Notes: a model not told the origin generated them from the letters alone. DNA of 64,000 bases from Kiritimatiellota bacterium B12222 (GCA_029719485.1 CP120722.1:1178001-1242000); one strand, 5' to 3'. Counted from the stretch's first letter, positions 18,379-26,140 are shown. Numbers and translations: made by a program.

Positions 18379-19269
18379 ATGACAACCCATCCCTACAAAA
18401 CCATTCGCTTTTCTGGCTACCTTATCTGTGTGTTGCTAGGTTTTGGGTTTTTCTACGCCTGGTTTAAGGCAGATCAGGAGATGTTTCAACTTGCGACCTA
18501 TGGAGCTTCCGCAAGTATGGATCTCCTTGAGCATTTCCCTTGGTTTCATCAAATGATGAAGCTTTCGCGTGTCGATTTATTATATAACTATGGATCACTG
18601 GCAGAACCCAATGCCGTACTCTCGGAGTTTTGGTTTCAAATGCGGGTTCAGCAACAGCTTGCGATGGCGCTTGGATTGGCAGGGTTTTCCGGCTTGCTTC
18701 AAGGGTGGAATGTAAAGCGACTAGCACAAATTCTGTTGAAAAGCCTACAGCTTTTATGTCTGGTGCTCGCTCTCCTCAAAACAATACAAGTGGGTTGGGT
18801 GGTACTTACGACGCCACGCTATGCGCCAATATTGACAGAAAATACCGTGGACAATTTCCTATATCAAATGATGTATTTTGACCAAGGGGAGAATAGTATT
18901 TCAAGCATGTATATGGTGTTACCACGCCATCAGGGAGGCATTGTCCCTTCTGAAGGCGAAGCGGATATACATCTTATACTTTCTCGTCAGGGGGATTTTC
19001 AGTTAGGAACCGCTATCTATACACCCGCCGCTCTTGAAGGGGTTTTTGTTGCTGTGCAGGAGAAATATGGATCCTGTATGGTTTATATTTGGACAGAAGA
19101 TGACGTGATTCTTCATAATCACTGGGTAATTGATCGTATTAAGTCCTTGAGGCAGAAGTACATGACACCGAACTGGTACTGGGTCGTGGAGACTGACAAT
19201 GTGGTGCAAGGTCATCCCGAAATCAGAGCCTTGCCGTTTGATGAGTTGGAGGTAAAACAGGCATTTTAA
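18379..19269 (+). CDS. Membrane-anchored protein with an ExbD/TolR-like C-terminal part
   Basis: 296 aa, not recognised as a named family. Hydrophobic segments occur at about 12-30, near 92-108 and 113-135. The C-terminal region (about 185-285) has the alternation ADIHLILSRQGDFQLG, then AALEGVFVAVQEKYG and VIDRIKSLRQKY, which loosely resembles the periplasmic domain of ExbD/TolR proteins. That resemblance is an inference from pattern only. It lies between REP copy A and the IS110-interrupted REP copy B, in the mobile island. Confidence 0.5.
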   Translation: MTTHPYKTIRFSGYLICVLLGFGFFYAWFKADQEMFQLATYGASASMDLLEHFPWFHQMMKLSRVDLLYNYGSLAEPNAVLSEFWFQMRVQQQLAMALGLAGFSGLLQGWNVKRLAQILLKSLQLLCLVLALLKTIQVGWVVLTTPRYAPILTENTVDNFLYQMMYFDQGENSISSMYMVLPRHQGGIVPSEGEADIHLILSRQGDFQLGTAIYTPAALEGVFVAVQEKYGSCMVYIWTEDDVILHNHWVIDRIKSLRQKYMTPNWYWVVETDNVVQGHPEIRALPFDELEVKQAF

Positions 19270-19296
19270 CTGCTGGGATTCAGGCTGAAAGCCGGT

Positions 19297-19310
19297 GTAA
19301 CTCAGGCATT
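19297..19310 (+). repeat. REP copy B, left fragment split off by the IS110 insertion
   Basis: GTAACTCAGGCATT is identical to the left end of REP copy A. It ends exactly at the TT core that is repeated at the other end of the IS110 element (20502-20503), where the rest of the REP resumes. Confidence 0.85.
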
Positions 19311-19325
19311 TGTATCTTCTGAATG

Positions 19326-19334
19326 TGCTATACT
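19326..19334 (+). promoter_or_regulatory. Extended -10 promoter element for the bridge RNA/transposase
   Basis: TGCTATACT matches an extended -10 (TGnTATAAT) with one mismatch. It lies just inside the left end and would place a transcript start near 19341. No good -35 hexamer is seen in the integrated form. Confidence 0.5.
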
Positions 19335-19341
19335 CCACATT

Positions 19342-19540
19342 GTCCTAGAGGGCCTTTGCCCCTAAGGAGTCCTAGCTGGGGTGGCCACCCCAGCTAGGAC
19401 GGTGTGAGTGAGATTCGTCAGGCATAAGAACCTTGAGTTCGCGCAGGAGCAAAATCCCTCGCACCCACTTTCGTGAAAACTCGAACAGTTGCATGAGCCA
19501 GTGGTAGGCCAGCCCAGAGCTCGGATTACAAGTAGGAGTA
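19342..19540 (+). ncRNA. Candidate bridge RNA of the IS110 element
   Basis: Structure read by eye: a small hairpin (GGGC-CTTT-GCCC, 19350-19361), then a perfect 16-bp palindrome (19369-19400). Next is a target loop closed by GGTGTGAG (19401-19408) with CTCGCACC (19458-19465) and GATT/AATC, capped by GAAC-CTTGA-GTTC (19428-19440). Its left strand TCAGGCAT (19418-19425) equals the left target flank, and its right strand GCAGGAGCAA (19443-19452) is the exact complement of core plus right flank. A donor loop closed by ACTC/GAGT (19479-19482, 19536-19539) has ACAGTT (19485-19490), identical to the right end plus core, and TACAA (19527-19531), complementary to core plus left end. This matches the IS621 bridge RNA architecture. 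Confidence 0.82.
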
Positions 19541-19549
19541 TACGATACC

Positions 19550-20485
19550 ATGAATGGCATCCAAATAATAATCGGCATAGATGTTTCTAAAGCCTCTTTG
19601 CAAATCAGCACCTTTGATAAAGGGAAAGCACTGATACCTAATACCGCTGCAGGAATCCGTAGTCTAATAAACCGGACAGAAAAGTTGAAATCCTCATTTA
19701 TTTTTTGCTGTGAAGCTACGGGAGGATATGAACGTCTTTTCGTCGATCACTGTCATACATATGACATCCCAGTGGCGGTTTTAAATGCGAGGCAAGTACG
19801 GGACTTTGCCCGTTCTAAAAATATCTTAGCCAAAACCGATGCCATCGATGCCGAAGTCATCAGGATGTTTGCAGAGAATAATGACCTGCGTTTATACCCT
19901 AAACCTGAATCCTGGAGGTTAAGTCTTCAAGCCCTTCTCACCCGGAGGGATGAACTTAAAGACATGATCACCCAAGAACGCAATCGACTCGAAACCCTTC
20001 AGGATCCCTTGATCCGTAAAATGATCAAGGCGCATCTGCGCTCATTGGCGTCTCAGGATAAACGTTTGATAATAGAGCTTAAAGACTTAGTATCTTCCCA
20101 TGAATCACTCCGGGTATTTTGCGATAGACTCATAAGCGTGAAGGATATCGGTCTACTCTCAGCACTCAGTCTGTTCGCCTATCTTCCTGAACTAGGCCAA
20201 ATTACAGACAACCAGGCAGCCGCCCTCGCGGGCCTCGCTCCATGGTGTCAGGATAGTGGCAATTGGAAAGGTGAACGTCATATCTCAGGTGGACGCTCCA
20301 AAGTCCGAAGAGCTTTATATATGCCTGCAATCAACGCAAGTACATCGAACCCTATCTTAAAAGAATATTATCAAAAAATGATCCGGCGGGGTAAACCCGC
20401 AAAAGTGGCTTTAACTGCGGTGATGAGGAAAATGGTCTGTCTTGCCAATAAGGTCGCTTCAGACCCCGATTTCATCCCCGCATAA
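19550..20485 (+). CDS. IS110-family transposase (DEDD recombinase)
   Basis: 311 aa. The N-terminal RuvC-like DEDD domain has D11 (IGIDVSK), E55 (CCEATGGYE), D97 and D100 (AKTDAIDA). A coiled-coil-like middle is followed by the C-terminal Tnp_20 domain (AALAGLAPWCQDSGNWKG, then RHISGGRSKVRRALY) that carries the family's catalytic serine, here probably one of the serines in NASTSNP. IS110 recombinases use a bridge RNA to pair donor and target. Nothing is truncated, so the gene looks functional. AGGAG at 19534-19538 is 11 nt before the ATG and is partly inside the donor-loop stem of the bridge RNA, which could couple RNA folding to translation. Confidence 0.95.
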   Translation: MNGIQIIIGIDVSKASLQISTFDKGKALIPNTAAGIRSLINRTEKLKSSFIFCCEATGGYERLFVDHCHTYDIPVAVLNARQVRDFARSKNILAKTDAIDAEVIRMFAENNDLRLYPKPESWRLSLQALLTRRDELKDMITQERNRLETLQDPLIRKMIKAHLRSLASQDKRLIIELKDLVSSHESLRVFCDRLISVKDIGLLSALSLFAYLPELGQITDNQAAALAGLAPWCQDSGNWKGERHISGGRSKVRRALYMPAINASTSNPILKEYYQKMIRRGKPAKVALTAVMRKMVCLANKVASDPDFIPA

Positions 20486-20501
20486 TCTTTTCGAAAGACA
20501 G

Positions 20502-20593
20502 TTGCTCCTGCCTGAAGGAGTTGAGGCTTTTAGCCTTCTTTTTCAGAGCAAGGCTGAAAGCCTCGGTTCCTTCAGACTGAAAGTCTGAGTTAC
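20502..20593 (+). repeat. REP copy B, right part
   Basis: Begins with the TT core and GCTCCTGC, then CCTGAAGGAGTTGAGG, the inner hairpin (one mismatch, CTTTTAGCC) and the right end CTGAGTTAC. It is nearly identical to copy A from CCTGAAGG onward. Its last bases supply the TAA stop of the RAYT gene on the opposite strand. Confidence 0.9.
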
Positions 20594-21177
20594 ATCAACC
20601 AATACGCTCCGTTTTTTAGACCTGCTTTTTTGGGGTTCTCATTGATGTAGCGGAAGTAATGTTGGTATTCCTTTTCGTTGCGTACAATGTGATCATAGGT
20701 TTCGGGCATCCAGAAGGGGCCGCTTGTTCCGAGGATCTGATTGCAGTTGCGGGAGCTGGCGCCTTTGATGCCCTGCATGATTTTCGATAAACGCTGTTCA
20801 TGCAGAGGTTCCATGAGTGCATGGACATGAGTGGGCATGATCACGGCATGATGAATATGGACCCGGGTTTTATGGAAGCGAAGTAGGAAGGTCTTCACTT
20901 GTGCTCTGCAATCCCGCCTGCTTAAGGTGCAGGAGCCGTAACCGGCATCGAGCCAGTTTTCATATCGTTCCCCAAAGCTCATGTGGTATTCGCGTGACAC
21001 TTTTGGGGACCAGGGTTTGGGATGGAGGGTCATCCATATGTCCCTTTCCCGTTGCTATTGATTCATTTTTTGGCAGGGGATGGCGTCGACGAGTCGGAAG
21101 GTGATCCAGTAGATAGCGCCGGTTTGGGTCCAGTGGGGGAGGTTACGTTTTGTTTTGTATATCTGTGAGTGGTTCAT
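20590..21177 (-). pseudogene. REP-associated tyrosine transposase (RAYT) interrupted by an amber codon
   Basis: Reading from ATG 21177 gives 40 codons (NLPHWTQTGAIYWITFRLVD, the typical RAYT opening), then TAG at 21055-21057, then the same frame continues to 20590 through ATG 21033 (147 aa). The downstream part holds the Y1 transposase HUH pair (VIMPTHVHALME) and the catalytic-tyrosine region (ETYDHIVRNEKEYQHYFRYI, then NENPKKAGL). RAYTs nick and mobilise REP elements. Two REP copies flank this gene. The 147-aa piece keeps the catalytic residues but lacks the first beta strand, so inactivity is likely but not proven; reinitiation at 21033 or amber readthrough is possible. Confidence 0.85.
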
Positions 21178-21231
21178 ACCCGCTTGAAAGCGGGGGAAGT
21201 CACATTTTCCGCAAAAAAAGTGAAAAAAAAG

Positions 21232-21338
21232 GTACTCAAGTATGATGCCTGAAGGAGTTGAGGCTTTTCGCTTGCCGATTTACGAGGGTTGTGAGAGGCT
21301 GAAAGCCTCGGTTCCTTCAGGCTGAAAGCCTGAGTTAC
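21232..21338 (+). repeat. REP-like palindromic element, copy C
   Basis: Left end degenerate (GGTACTCAAG), then CCTGAAGGAGTTGAGGC as in the other copies, a diverged loop, GAGGCTGAAAGCCTCGG and the right end GCCTGAGTTAC. Same orientation as copies A and B. Its terminal bases provide the TAA stop of the PfkB gene on the minus strand. Confidence 0.88.
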
Positions 21339-22492
21339 AGTCTTTCGGGTAGGCTGCCTGCGGCCCAGGATTCGACGAAGGTAATGAGGTCGTGGATAGC
21401 GGGAGTGCGTCCGGAGCGAACGTAGTAACCGCTGGTGCTGTTGCCGGTAAGGAGCATGCCTGCATTATCGAGTCCCAGTAAACAGGCGGCCATACAACCC
21501 GCACCAAAGTTGTCGCCTGCTCCCGTTGAAATGAGGGGGCTTTGGCAGTAGGGGCCAGGTACAAAGGTGCACCCATCGGCATCGGCACAGGCCGCGCCAT
21601 CATTGGGGTGGATGATGATTTTGTCTACATCGAGGTTTTTGCGGAGCAACAAGGCGAGCTCGGTGACCGCCTTTGCATCTTTTTTGCCTTGAAAATTCCC
21701 ACCAAAACGATCGCCCATTTGCCAGGCTTCTTTGAGGTTAAAACTCATCAGGGTGGTGAACTGAGCTGTGATTTCAGAGAGCCGCGCAATGAGACCTTGT
21801 ACGTCTGCTTCACTGCGATGTTCAAATTCAGCAAGATCCATAAAACAGAAAACCTCTTTGGCGTTTCGCCCCAAAGCTTTCGAGCGGGTGGCAAGATAGG
21901 ACCAGATATCGCCGACGTGTGGAAGTTTTCCCCAGTTGACTGCAGAGATGAATGCGGTGTTCTGGAGCTCCTGATCGATCGCATCTTGTCCCATAACCTT
22001 GAGCATGCGTGCTAGGGTAATTTCTTCGCAGGCGTCAAAATCGCCTAACATGATTTTGCCATCGGTAAATTCCATGCAGTCGCTGTGTGCGGGAGGAGCG
22101 ATGGTGAAAAGTCGATTAACTTTGCCGGCTAAGGCCTCGGCAAAAATGGGGGCAACCTTACCCTCGCCGAGACCTCCAACATAACTGAGGTCTGCTTGAT
22201 TCGAGAAGAGGTCACTGAACGCTGCCACAAAAAGCGGGCCGTTTCCGCCAAACTTGTCACCTTGATGGTCGACAGCATACGAGGCGGCAATGCCTGCGGC
22301 TTGGGCTACTTTGGGACCAAACTCTTTCATGGAATCCGGTTGGCGCATGCGAATGAGGGTATCTATAAATCCATCAAATCCCACCATGCCCGTAAATGTC
22401 GATGAGGGTGGATCAAGGAGCTTTTCGCGGAATGAGGGAATTAAGGCGCAGAGGTCATCGATGTTTTGATAGAGATGGGTTGTCGGATTCAT
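21335..22492 (-). CDS. PfkB-family carbohydrate kinase
   Basis: 385 aa. The ribokinase-fold signatures are GFDGFIDT with a preceding VGFDG near residue 37, KFGGNGPL, and the ATP/active-site motif ISTGAGDNFGAGCM near the C-terminus with the catalytic aspartate. It phosphorylates a sugar or nucleoside; the substrate cannot be fixed from the sequence. It follows the DUF1365 gene by 41 nt on the same strand and may be the end of that operon. Its stop codon is formed by REP copy C. Confidence 0.85.
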   Translation of the reverse strand: MNPTTHLYQNIDDLCALIPSFREKLLDPPSSTFTGMVGFDGFIDTLIRMRQPDSMKEFGPKVAQAAGIAASYAVDHQGDKFGGNGPLFVAAFSDLFSNQADLSYVGGLGEGKVAPIFAEALAGKVNRLFTIAPPAHSDCMEFTDGKIMLGDFDACEEITLARMLKVMGQDAIDQELQNTAFISAVNWGKLPHVGDIWSYLATRSKALGRNAKEVFCFMDLAEFEHRSEADVQGLIARLSEITAQFTTLMSFNLKEAWQMGDRFGGNFQGKKDAKAVTELALLLRKNLDVDKIIIHPNDGAACADADGCTFVPGPYCQSPLISTGAGDNFGAGCMAACLLGLDNAGMLLTGNSTSGYYVRSGRTPAIHDLITFVESWAAGSLPERL

Positions 22493-22533
22493 GTGGTGAT
22501 CCTACCCCAGACGGCCGTGGGTCTCAAGAGATT

Positions 22534-23307
22534 TCAGGATGAACCACGATTCAAAATACTGTGGGGGTGGGAGGGCTCCGGACGTTTGAATACCGTCAGT
22601 TTTTTTCGGTACTTGAGTAGGATCGCTTGCCAGACGATGCGGGGAAGGGTGAGCCAGGGTTGAAAAGGGTGGCGCAGGTAGTGTCTTCGAAGGTTTTTTG
22701 TGCTGAGAGGGAGTCCTGTTCCTTCCATCCACGTAATGAGGAATTTTTCGTTTTTCTTGTACAAATTGACACCGATATAGAGCGCATCCCCCTCAGAGCG
22801 AACGCTGAATTGATAGTTCCCCTCCAAATCATTAAATGGGGAAACATGAAACTGTTTGTTGTTTTCAGCCATGTGAATCCCAGAGGCTGTTTCGAGTCGT
22901 AGGGGGTAAATATGCCGGTCGCCGAAGGTGTTGTTTACCTCTGCAATCATACCCACTAGATTTTCTTGTCGGTCTCGCAAAAGATAAAAGCTGACAGGAT
23001 TAAAACTTTTTCCGAACCATTTTGGATTTGTGACCAAGGTGATGCTGTCAGTGTTTTCTGTTAACTCAAGTGTAGCGATCCATGGGGCTAGTTTTTCATC
23101 AAATGATTGAGTGCCGGAGCTTAAATAATCTTTTTCGTGAATACTGACAGGTGCAAATCGATTAAATCCAAAGCCTTTAAGCTCTTGATCGAGCAAAGGG
23201 AGTTCTTTGAGGTCAATTGCCATGAAACCCACAGGAGTGGCAAAGGCATGTCGGACAGGTTTGAGGCGGATATGTTCGACCTTGCCCTGGAAGATTTTCG
23301 AGTTCAT
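22534..23307 (-). CDS. DUF1365 domain protein
   Basis: 257 aa. The family pattern is clear: GKVEHIRLKPVRHAFATPVG at the N-terminus, then LVTNPKWFGKSFNPVSFYLL, VNNTFGDRHIYPL, HVSPF and the C-terminal LRRHYLRHPFQPWLTLPRI in pieces. DUF1365 genes nearly always accompany an FAD-dependent amine-oxidoreductase-like gene and a CFA-type methyltransferase, as here, in clusters tied to modification of unsaturated fatty acids. The start overlaps the end of the oxidoreductase gene by 4 nt (ATGA). Cytoplasmic or membrane-peripheral; biochemical role unknown. Confidence 0.88.
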   Translation of the reverse strand: MNSKIFQGKVEHIRLKPVRHAFATPVGFMAIDLKELPLLDQELKGFGFNRFAPVSIHEKDYLSSGTQSFDEKLAPWIATLELTENTDSITLVTNPKWFGKSFNPVSFYLLRDRQENLVGMIAEVNNTFGDRHIYPLRLETASGIHMAENNKQFHVSPFNDLEGNYQFSVRSEGDALYIGVNLYKKNEKFLITWMEGTGLPLSTKNLRRHYLRHPFQPWLTLPRIVWQAILLKYRKKLTVFKRPEPSHPHSILNRGSS

Positions 23308-24572
23308 GGTAGGGCCGATATGATTTGGTCTGAAGCTTCTACGCCTGAGCGAACGGCATCTTCATGGAATCCGTATCCAAAGTAACTGCCTGCCAACCAG
23401 GTATTGCGGGTGCCATTGCGTTCGCGCAAGGGTTTTTGGGTGTCGATGGCTTTGCGGTCGTATTGGGGATGGTGCAACACGGTTCGATTGATAATTTCGC
23501 TTTTCGGAATCTCTCCCTTGCGATTGAGAGTGACAAAATAATTGTGTTTCGTTTTCAGGTTTTGCAGGCGGTTCATCCAGTAGCTAACACTGACAGGATC
23601 CTGAGAGGTCGCCCCTTGTTCGCAGGCAAAGTTCCAGGCTGCCCAGCAACTCTGTGGGTGAGGCATGACGCCTTCCCAGCGATGTAACACAACCTCATTG
23701 GCTTGATAGGTCCATGAACCCAATAAGGCCTGTTCTTGTGGATCAGGATCTCCCAGGAGGCCAAGTGCTTGGTCGGCATGGGTGGCGATGACGACATGAT
23801 CAAAGTCCTGTTTCCGACCATCGGAAAAGTGAAGGGTGACCCCTTCCGACCTTCGGAAGATTTTTTCAGGACTACGACCGAGTTCAACCCTGGCGTTTAG
23901 TTTGCTGAGTGCGGTTTGAACATAGCGGTTGCTTCCACCGGAAACCACCCGCCACTGCGGACGATTTTTGAGTGTCAGCAATCCATGGTTTTGGAAAAAA
24001 TGTAAGTAGGGTTCGGCGGGGAAGTCGGCGAGTTGATCGGGTGGGGATGACCAAATGGCTGCACCCATGGCGAAGAGGTATCGATTGATGAAGTTCGGAC
24101 TGAAGTGATGGATCTTTAGAAATTCACCTAAGGAAAGGCTGGCGGCTTCTCCGGAGTTTAAGCAGTGGGTGCCGACCTTTCCAAATCGTCGCAGTTCTTT
24201 GAGCAGTGACCAATGCCGAGGGTCGAAGAGGCGTTGAATTGAGGGGAAAACTCCTTTGAAGGTGGTGCCGGCGTAGGCGTAGCCACTGTTGTTTTCATGA
24301 TAGGAAAATGACATTTCGCTGTCTTCCAAGGGAACGTCCCATTCGCTGAGCAGTTGGGTGAAGTGAGGATAGTTGCGGTGGTTCATTACGATGAAGCCCG
24401 TATCGATGGGGGTCCCGGCGTCGACGCCATCCGGCACGCGAAGTGTGCGGGTGTGACCGCCCACATAGTCGTTTTTTTCAAACAGGGTAATGTCGGCATG
24501 GTGTTGAAGTTTCCATGCGGTGGTGAGGCCGGCTACGCCGCCTCCAATTACTGCGATTTTAGGTTTCGTCAT
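23304..24572 (-). CDS. FAD-dependent oxidoreductase (amine oxidase-like, COG2907 type)
   Basis: 422 aa. A dinucleotide-binding motif IAVIGGGVAGLTTAWKL at residues 5-21, then FEKNDYVGGHTRTL, are typical of flavin amine oxidase-fold proteins; the C-terminus has the second FAD contact TWLAGSYFGYGFHEDAVRSG. COG2907 proteins are the constant partners of DUF1365 and CFA-like enzymes. The likely substrate is a lipid acyl chain, by inference from neighbours. It starts 1 nt after the methyltransferase stop and overlaps DUF1365. Confidence 0.87.
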   Translation of the reverse strand: MTKPKIAVIGGGVAGLTTAWKLQHHADITLFEKNDYVGGHTRTLRVPDGVDAGTPIDTGFIVMNHRNYPHFTQLLSEWDVPLEDSEMSFSYHENNSGYAYAGTTFKGVFPSIQRLFDPRHWSLLKELRRFGKVGTHCLNSGEAASLSLGEFLKIHHFSPNFINRYLFAMGAAIWSSPPDQLADFPAEPYLHFFQNHGLLTLKNRPQWRVVSGGSNRYVQTALSKLNARVELGRSPEKIFRRSEGVTLHFSDGRKQDFDHVVIATHADQALGLLGDPDPQEQALLGSWTYQANEVVLHRWEGVMPHPQSCWAAWNFACEQGATSQDPVSVSYWMNRLQNLKTKHNYFVTLNRKGEIPKSEIINRTVLHHPQYDRKAIDTQKPLRERNGTRNTWLAGSYFGYGFHEDAVRSGVEASDQIISALP

Positions 24573-24573
24573 G

Positions 24574-25599
24574 TCAGGCCTTCTTCGTTAAGCGATAGTG
24601 ATGCACGGGCCATTCGTTACCCTTATTGTAGTTAAAAAGCTCCGAGCACGCCATCCAGAAAATGCGCCAGCGTTGAAACCAGAGGGACGCTTGGTCTTCG
24701 CCGTAGGTTTTGGCGAGAATGGGAATGATGCGTTCCTTAAACTGATCTTGACGTGCTAACCATGCTTCGAGGGTTTTGCTGTAATGGGTGCCATTGACGA
24801 TCCATTCTTCCTCTAGTTCCAGCGCGGTGCTTGCGCGTGGTAGGAGGTCGGGAGAGGGCATCATACCGCCAGTAAAAAAGTATTTGGACATCCAGTCCTC
24901 TGGATTTCCGTGGTCTTCAAACAGATAGGGCGAGCCTTGGTGGGTGAAGACGTGGAGGAAAAGTTTTCCCTGGGGCTGCAGCCAGTTTGCGGCCCGGTCG
25001 AGGAGTTTTCCGGGATTGCGCATATGTTCAAACATTTCGATGGAGACGATACGGTCGAACTGTTTTCCGGGATTGAATTGGTTGACGTCTGCGGAGCGCA
25101 CTTCGATGTTGGTGAGTCCACGGTCAAGGGCTTGGGTTTCGATGTGGGCGCGCTGGGTGGCGGAGTTACTTACGGCGAGAATGCGTGAGTCGGGGTAATT
25201 TTTGGCCATCCACAGGGTGAGGGATCCCCAGCCACAACCGAGTTCGAGTATGTCCATACCGTTGGCGAGTTCAGCGCGTTGACAACTCAGATCGAGCATC
25301 GCGGCTTCGGCATCTTTAAGGGTTTCGACACCCTCAGGCCAAATACATGAACTGTACTTCATGTGTTGTCCGAGGACTTTCATAAAGAATCCGGTAGGCA
25401 CTTCGTAATGTTGTTGATTGGCGGCATCGGTGTCGACGGCGATGGGTAAGCTGGCAAGTCGACGCAGAAAGTCATCTGTACTTTCGGGATGGGCTTCGAG
25501 ATCTCTCAGTCTTTGTTTGAGTAGAGAACGAATGCCGATTCTGATTAAAAAGTCAGGGAGTTTTCCTGAATCGGCGAGGGAGAGTAGGCGTTTTTTCAT
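24574..25599 (-). CDS. Cyclopropane-fatty-acyl-phospholipid synthase-like methyltransferase
   Basis: 341 aa. The SAM-binding motif is ILELGCGWGSLTLWMA near residues 115-130; upstream is AVDTDAANQQHYEVPTGFFMKVLG with the CFA-family pattern HYEVP..FF...LG and YSSCIWPEG. E. coli Cfa is about 380 aa; the N-terminal domain here is shorter. It would methylate unsaturated acyl chains in membrane lipids. Position in the operon is between the chalcone-isomerase-like gene (10-nt gap) and the oxidoreductase (1-nt gap). Confidence 0.88.
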   Translation of the reverse strand: MKKRLLSLADSGKLPDFLIRIGIRSLLKQRLRDLEAHPESTDDFLRRLASLPIAVDTDAANQQHYEVPTGFFMKVLGQHMKYSSCIWPEGVETLKDAEAAMLDLSCQRAELANGMDILELGCGWGSLTLWMAKNYPDSRILAVSNSATQRAHIETQALDRGLTNIEVRSADVNQFNPGKQFDRIVSIEMFEHMRNPGKLLDRAANWLQPQGKLFLHVFTHQGSPYLFEDHGNPEDWMSKYFFTGGMMPSPDLLPRASTALELEEEWIVNGTHYSKTLEAWLARQDQFKERIIPILAKTYGEDQASLWFQRWRIFWMACSELFNYNKGNEWPVHHYRLTKKA

Positions 25600-25609
25600 G
25601 TGGGACTGT

Positions 25610-26140
25610 TTAGGGAAGGAGGGCCGTTTTTAAAGAGATGGAAATGGGGGCTTCCCCGATCCAAATTTTGAGATACCAGATGCCAAAATCAGCTTGGGGG
25701 GTGTAAAAGATTTCTTTGTCATTGAGATGTAGCCAGGTGCCTTGCTCTTGGATGACTGTGATTGCATAACGATCATCCGGCTGAACATCGATGAACGCGG
25801 CTTGGATTTCTTCTAGAGGCTCTGTGAATTTTTCGAGGGTTTGTGGGTCGTTTTGTTTGCGTAGGGTTTTCATGGCCTGATCACGAAGATCATCGGCTTT
25901 AAGTTTTCGAGTGTAGGTGAAGGATAGTTTTTGTCCATTTCCTTCGTCAGACTCATGATAGGCGGCGGTGAAAACGGAGAAAATGCCTTTATATTTAAAG
26001 TGATCGCTACCCTGAAGCTGCCACGTGAGCGATTGGGCTTCGAAGGTCAGGGGATAGCTGTGGTCTGCTACTTCGATGCTTTCAGCCCCTGAGGGGAAAG
26101 CGGTGATGAACAGCAAAGTGGAAAAGAATATGTATTTCAT
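25610..26140 (-). CDS. Exported chalcone-isomerase-like protein
   Basis: 176 aa from ATG 26140 (a GTG at 26146 is an alternative). Signal peptide at residues 1-19 (cleavage near GA-ES). The rest has the pattern of bacterial chalcone_isomerase-like domains: HFKYKGIFSVFTAAYHES, then LSFTYTRKLKADDLRDQA and the ending FGIWYLKIWIGEAPISISLK. Such proteins probably bind fatty acids rather than flavonoids. First gene of the predicted operon with CFA, FAD oxidoreductase and DUF1365. Confidence 0.8.
   Translation of the reverse strand: MKYIFFSTLLFITAFPSGAESIEVADHSYPLTFEAQSLTWQLQGSDHFKYKGIFSVFTAAYHESDEGNGQKLSFTYTRKLKADDLRDQAMKTLRKQNDPQTLEKFTEPLEEIQAAFIDVQPDDRYAITVIQEQGTWLHLNDKEIFYTPQADFGIWYLKIWIGEAPISISLKTALLP

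Larger units (their letters stand above)
19311..20501 (+). mobile_element. IS110-family insertion sequence (IS621-type organisation) inserted in a REP
   Basis: A 1191-bp element with a long left non-coding region (239 nt, candidate bridge RNA), one transposase gene and a very short right end (16 nt after the stop). It has no terminal inverted repeats, as expected for IS110. The boundaries are set by the REP sequence that resumes on each side and by a TT dinucleotide present at both junctions (19309-19310 and 20502-20503). Joining the flanks restores CTCAGGCA-TT-GCTCCTGC inside a REP. E. coli IS621 also targets REP sequences, with a CT core. The boundaries are well supported; a shift of one base is possible. 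Confidence 0.88.

Noticed and set aside
19319-20513. Alternative IS110 boundaries with a CT core
   Set aside because: CT occurs at both junctions a few bases away, but the guide strands in the RNA agree with a TT core at 19309-19310 and 20502-20503 and not with the CT positions.
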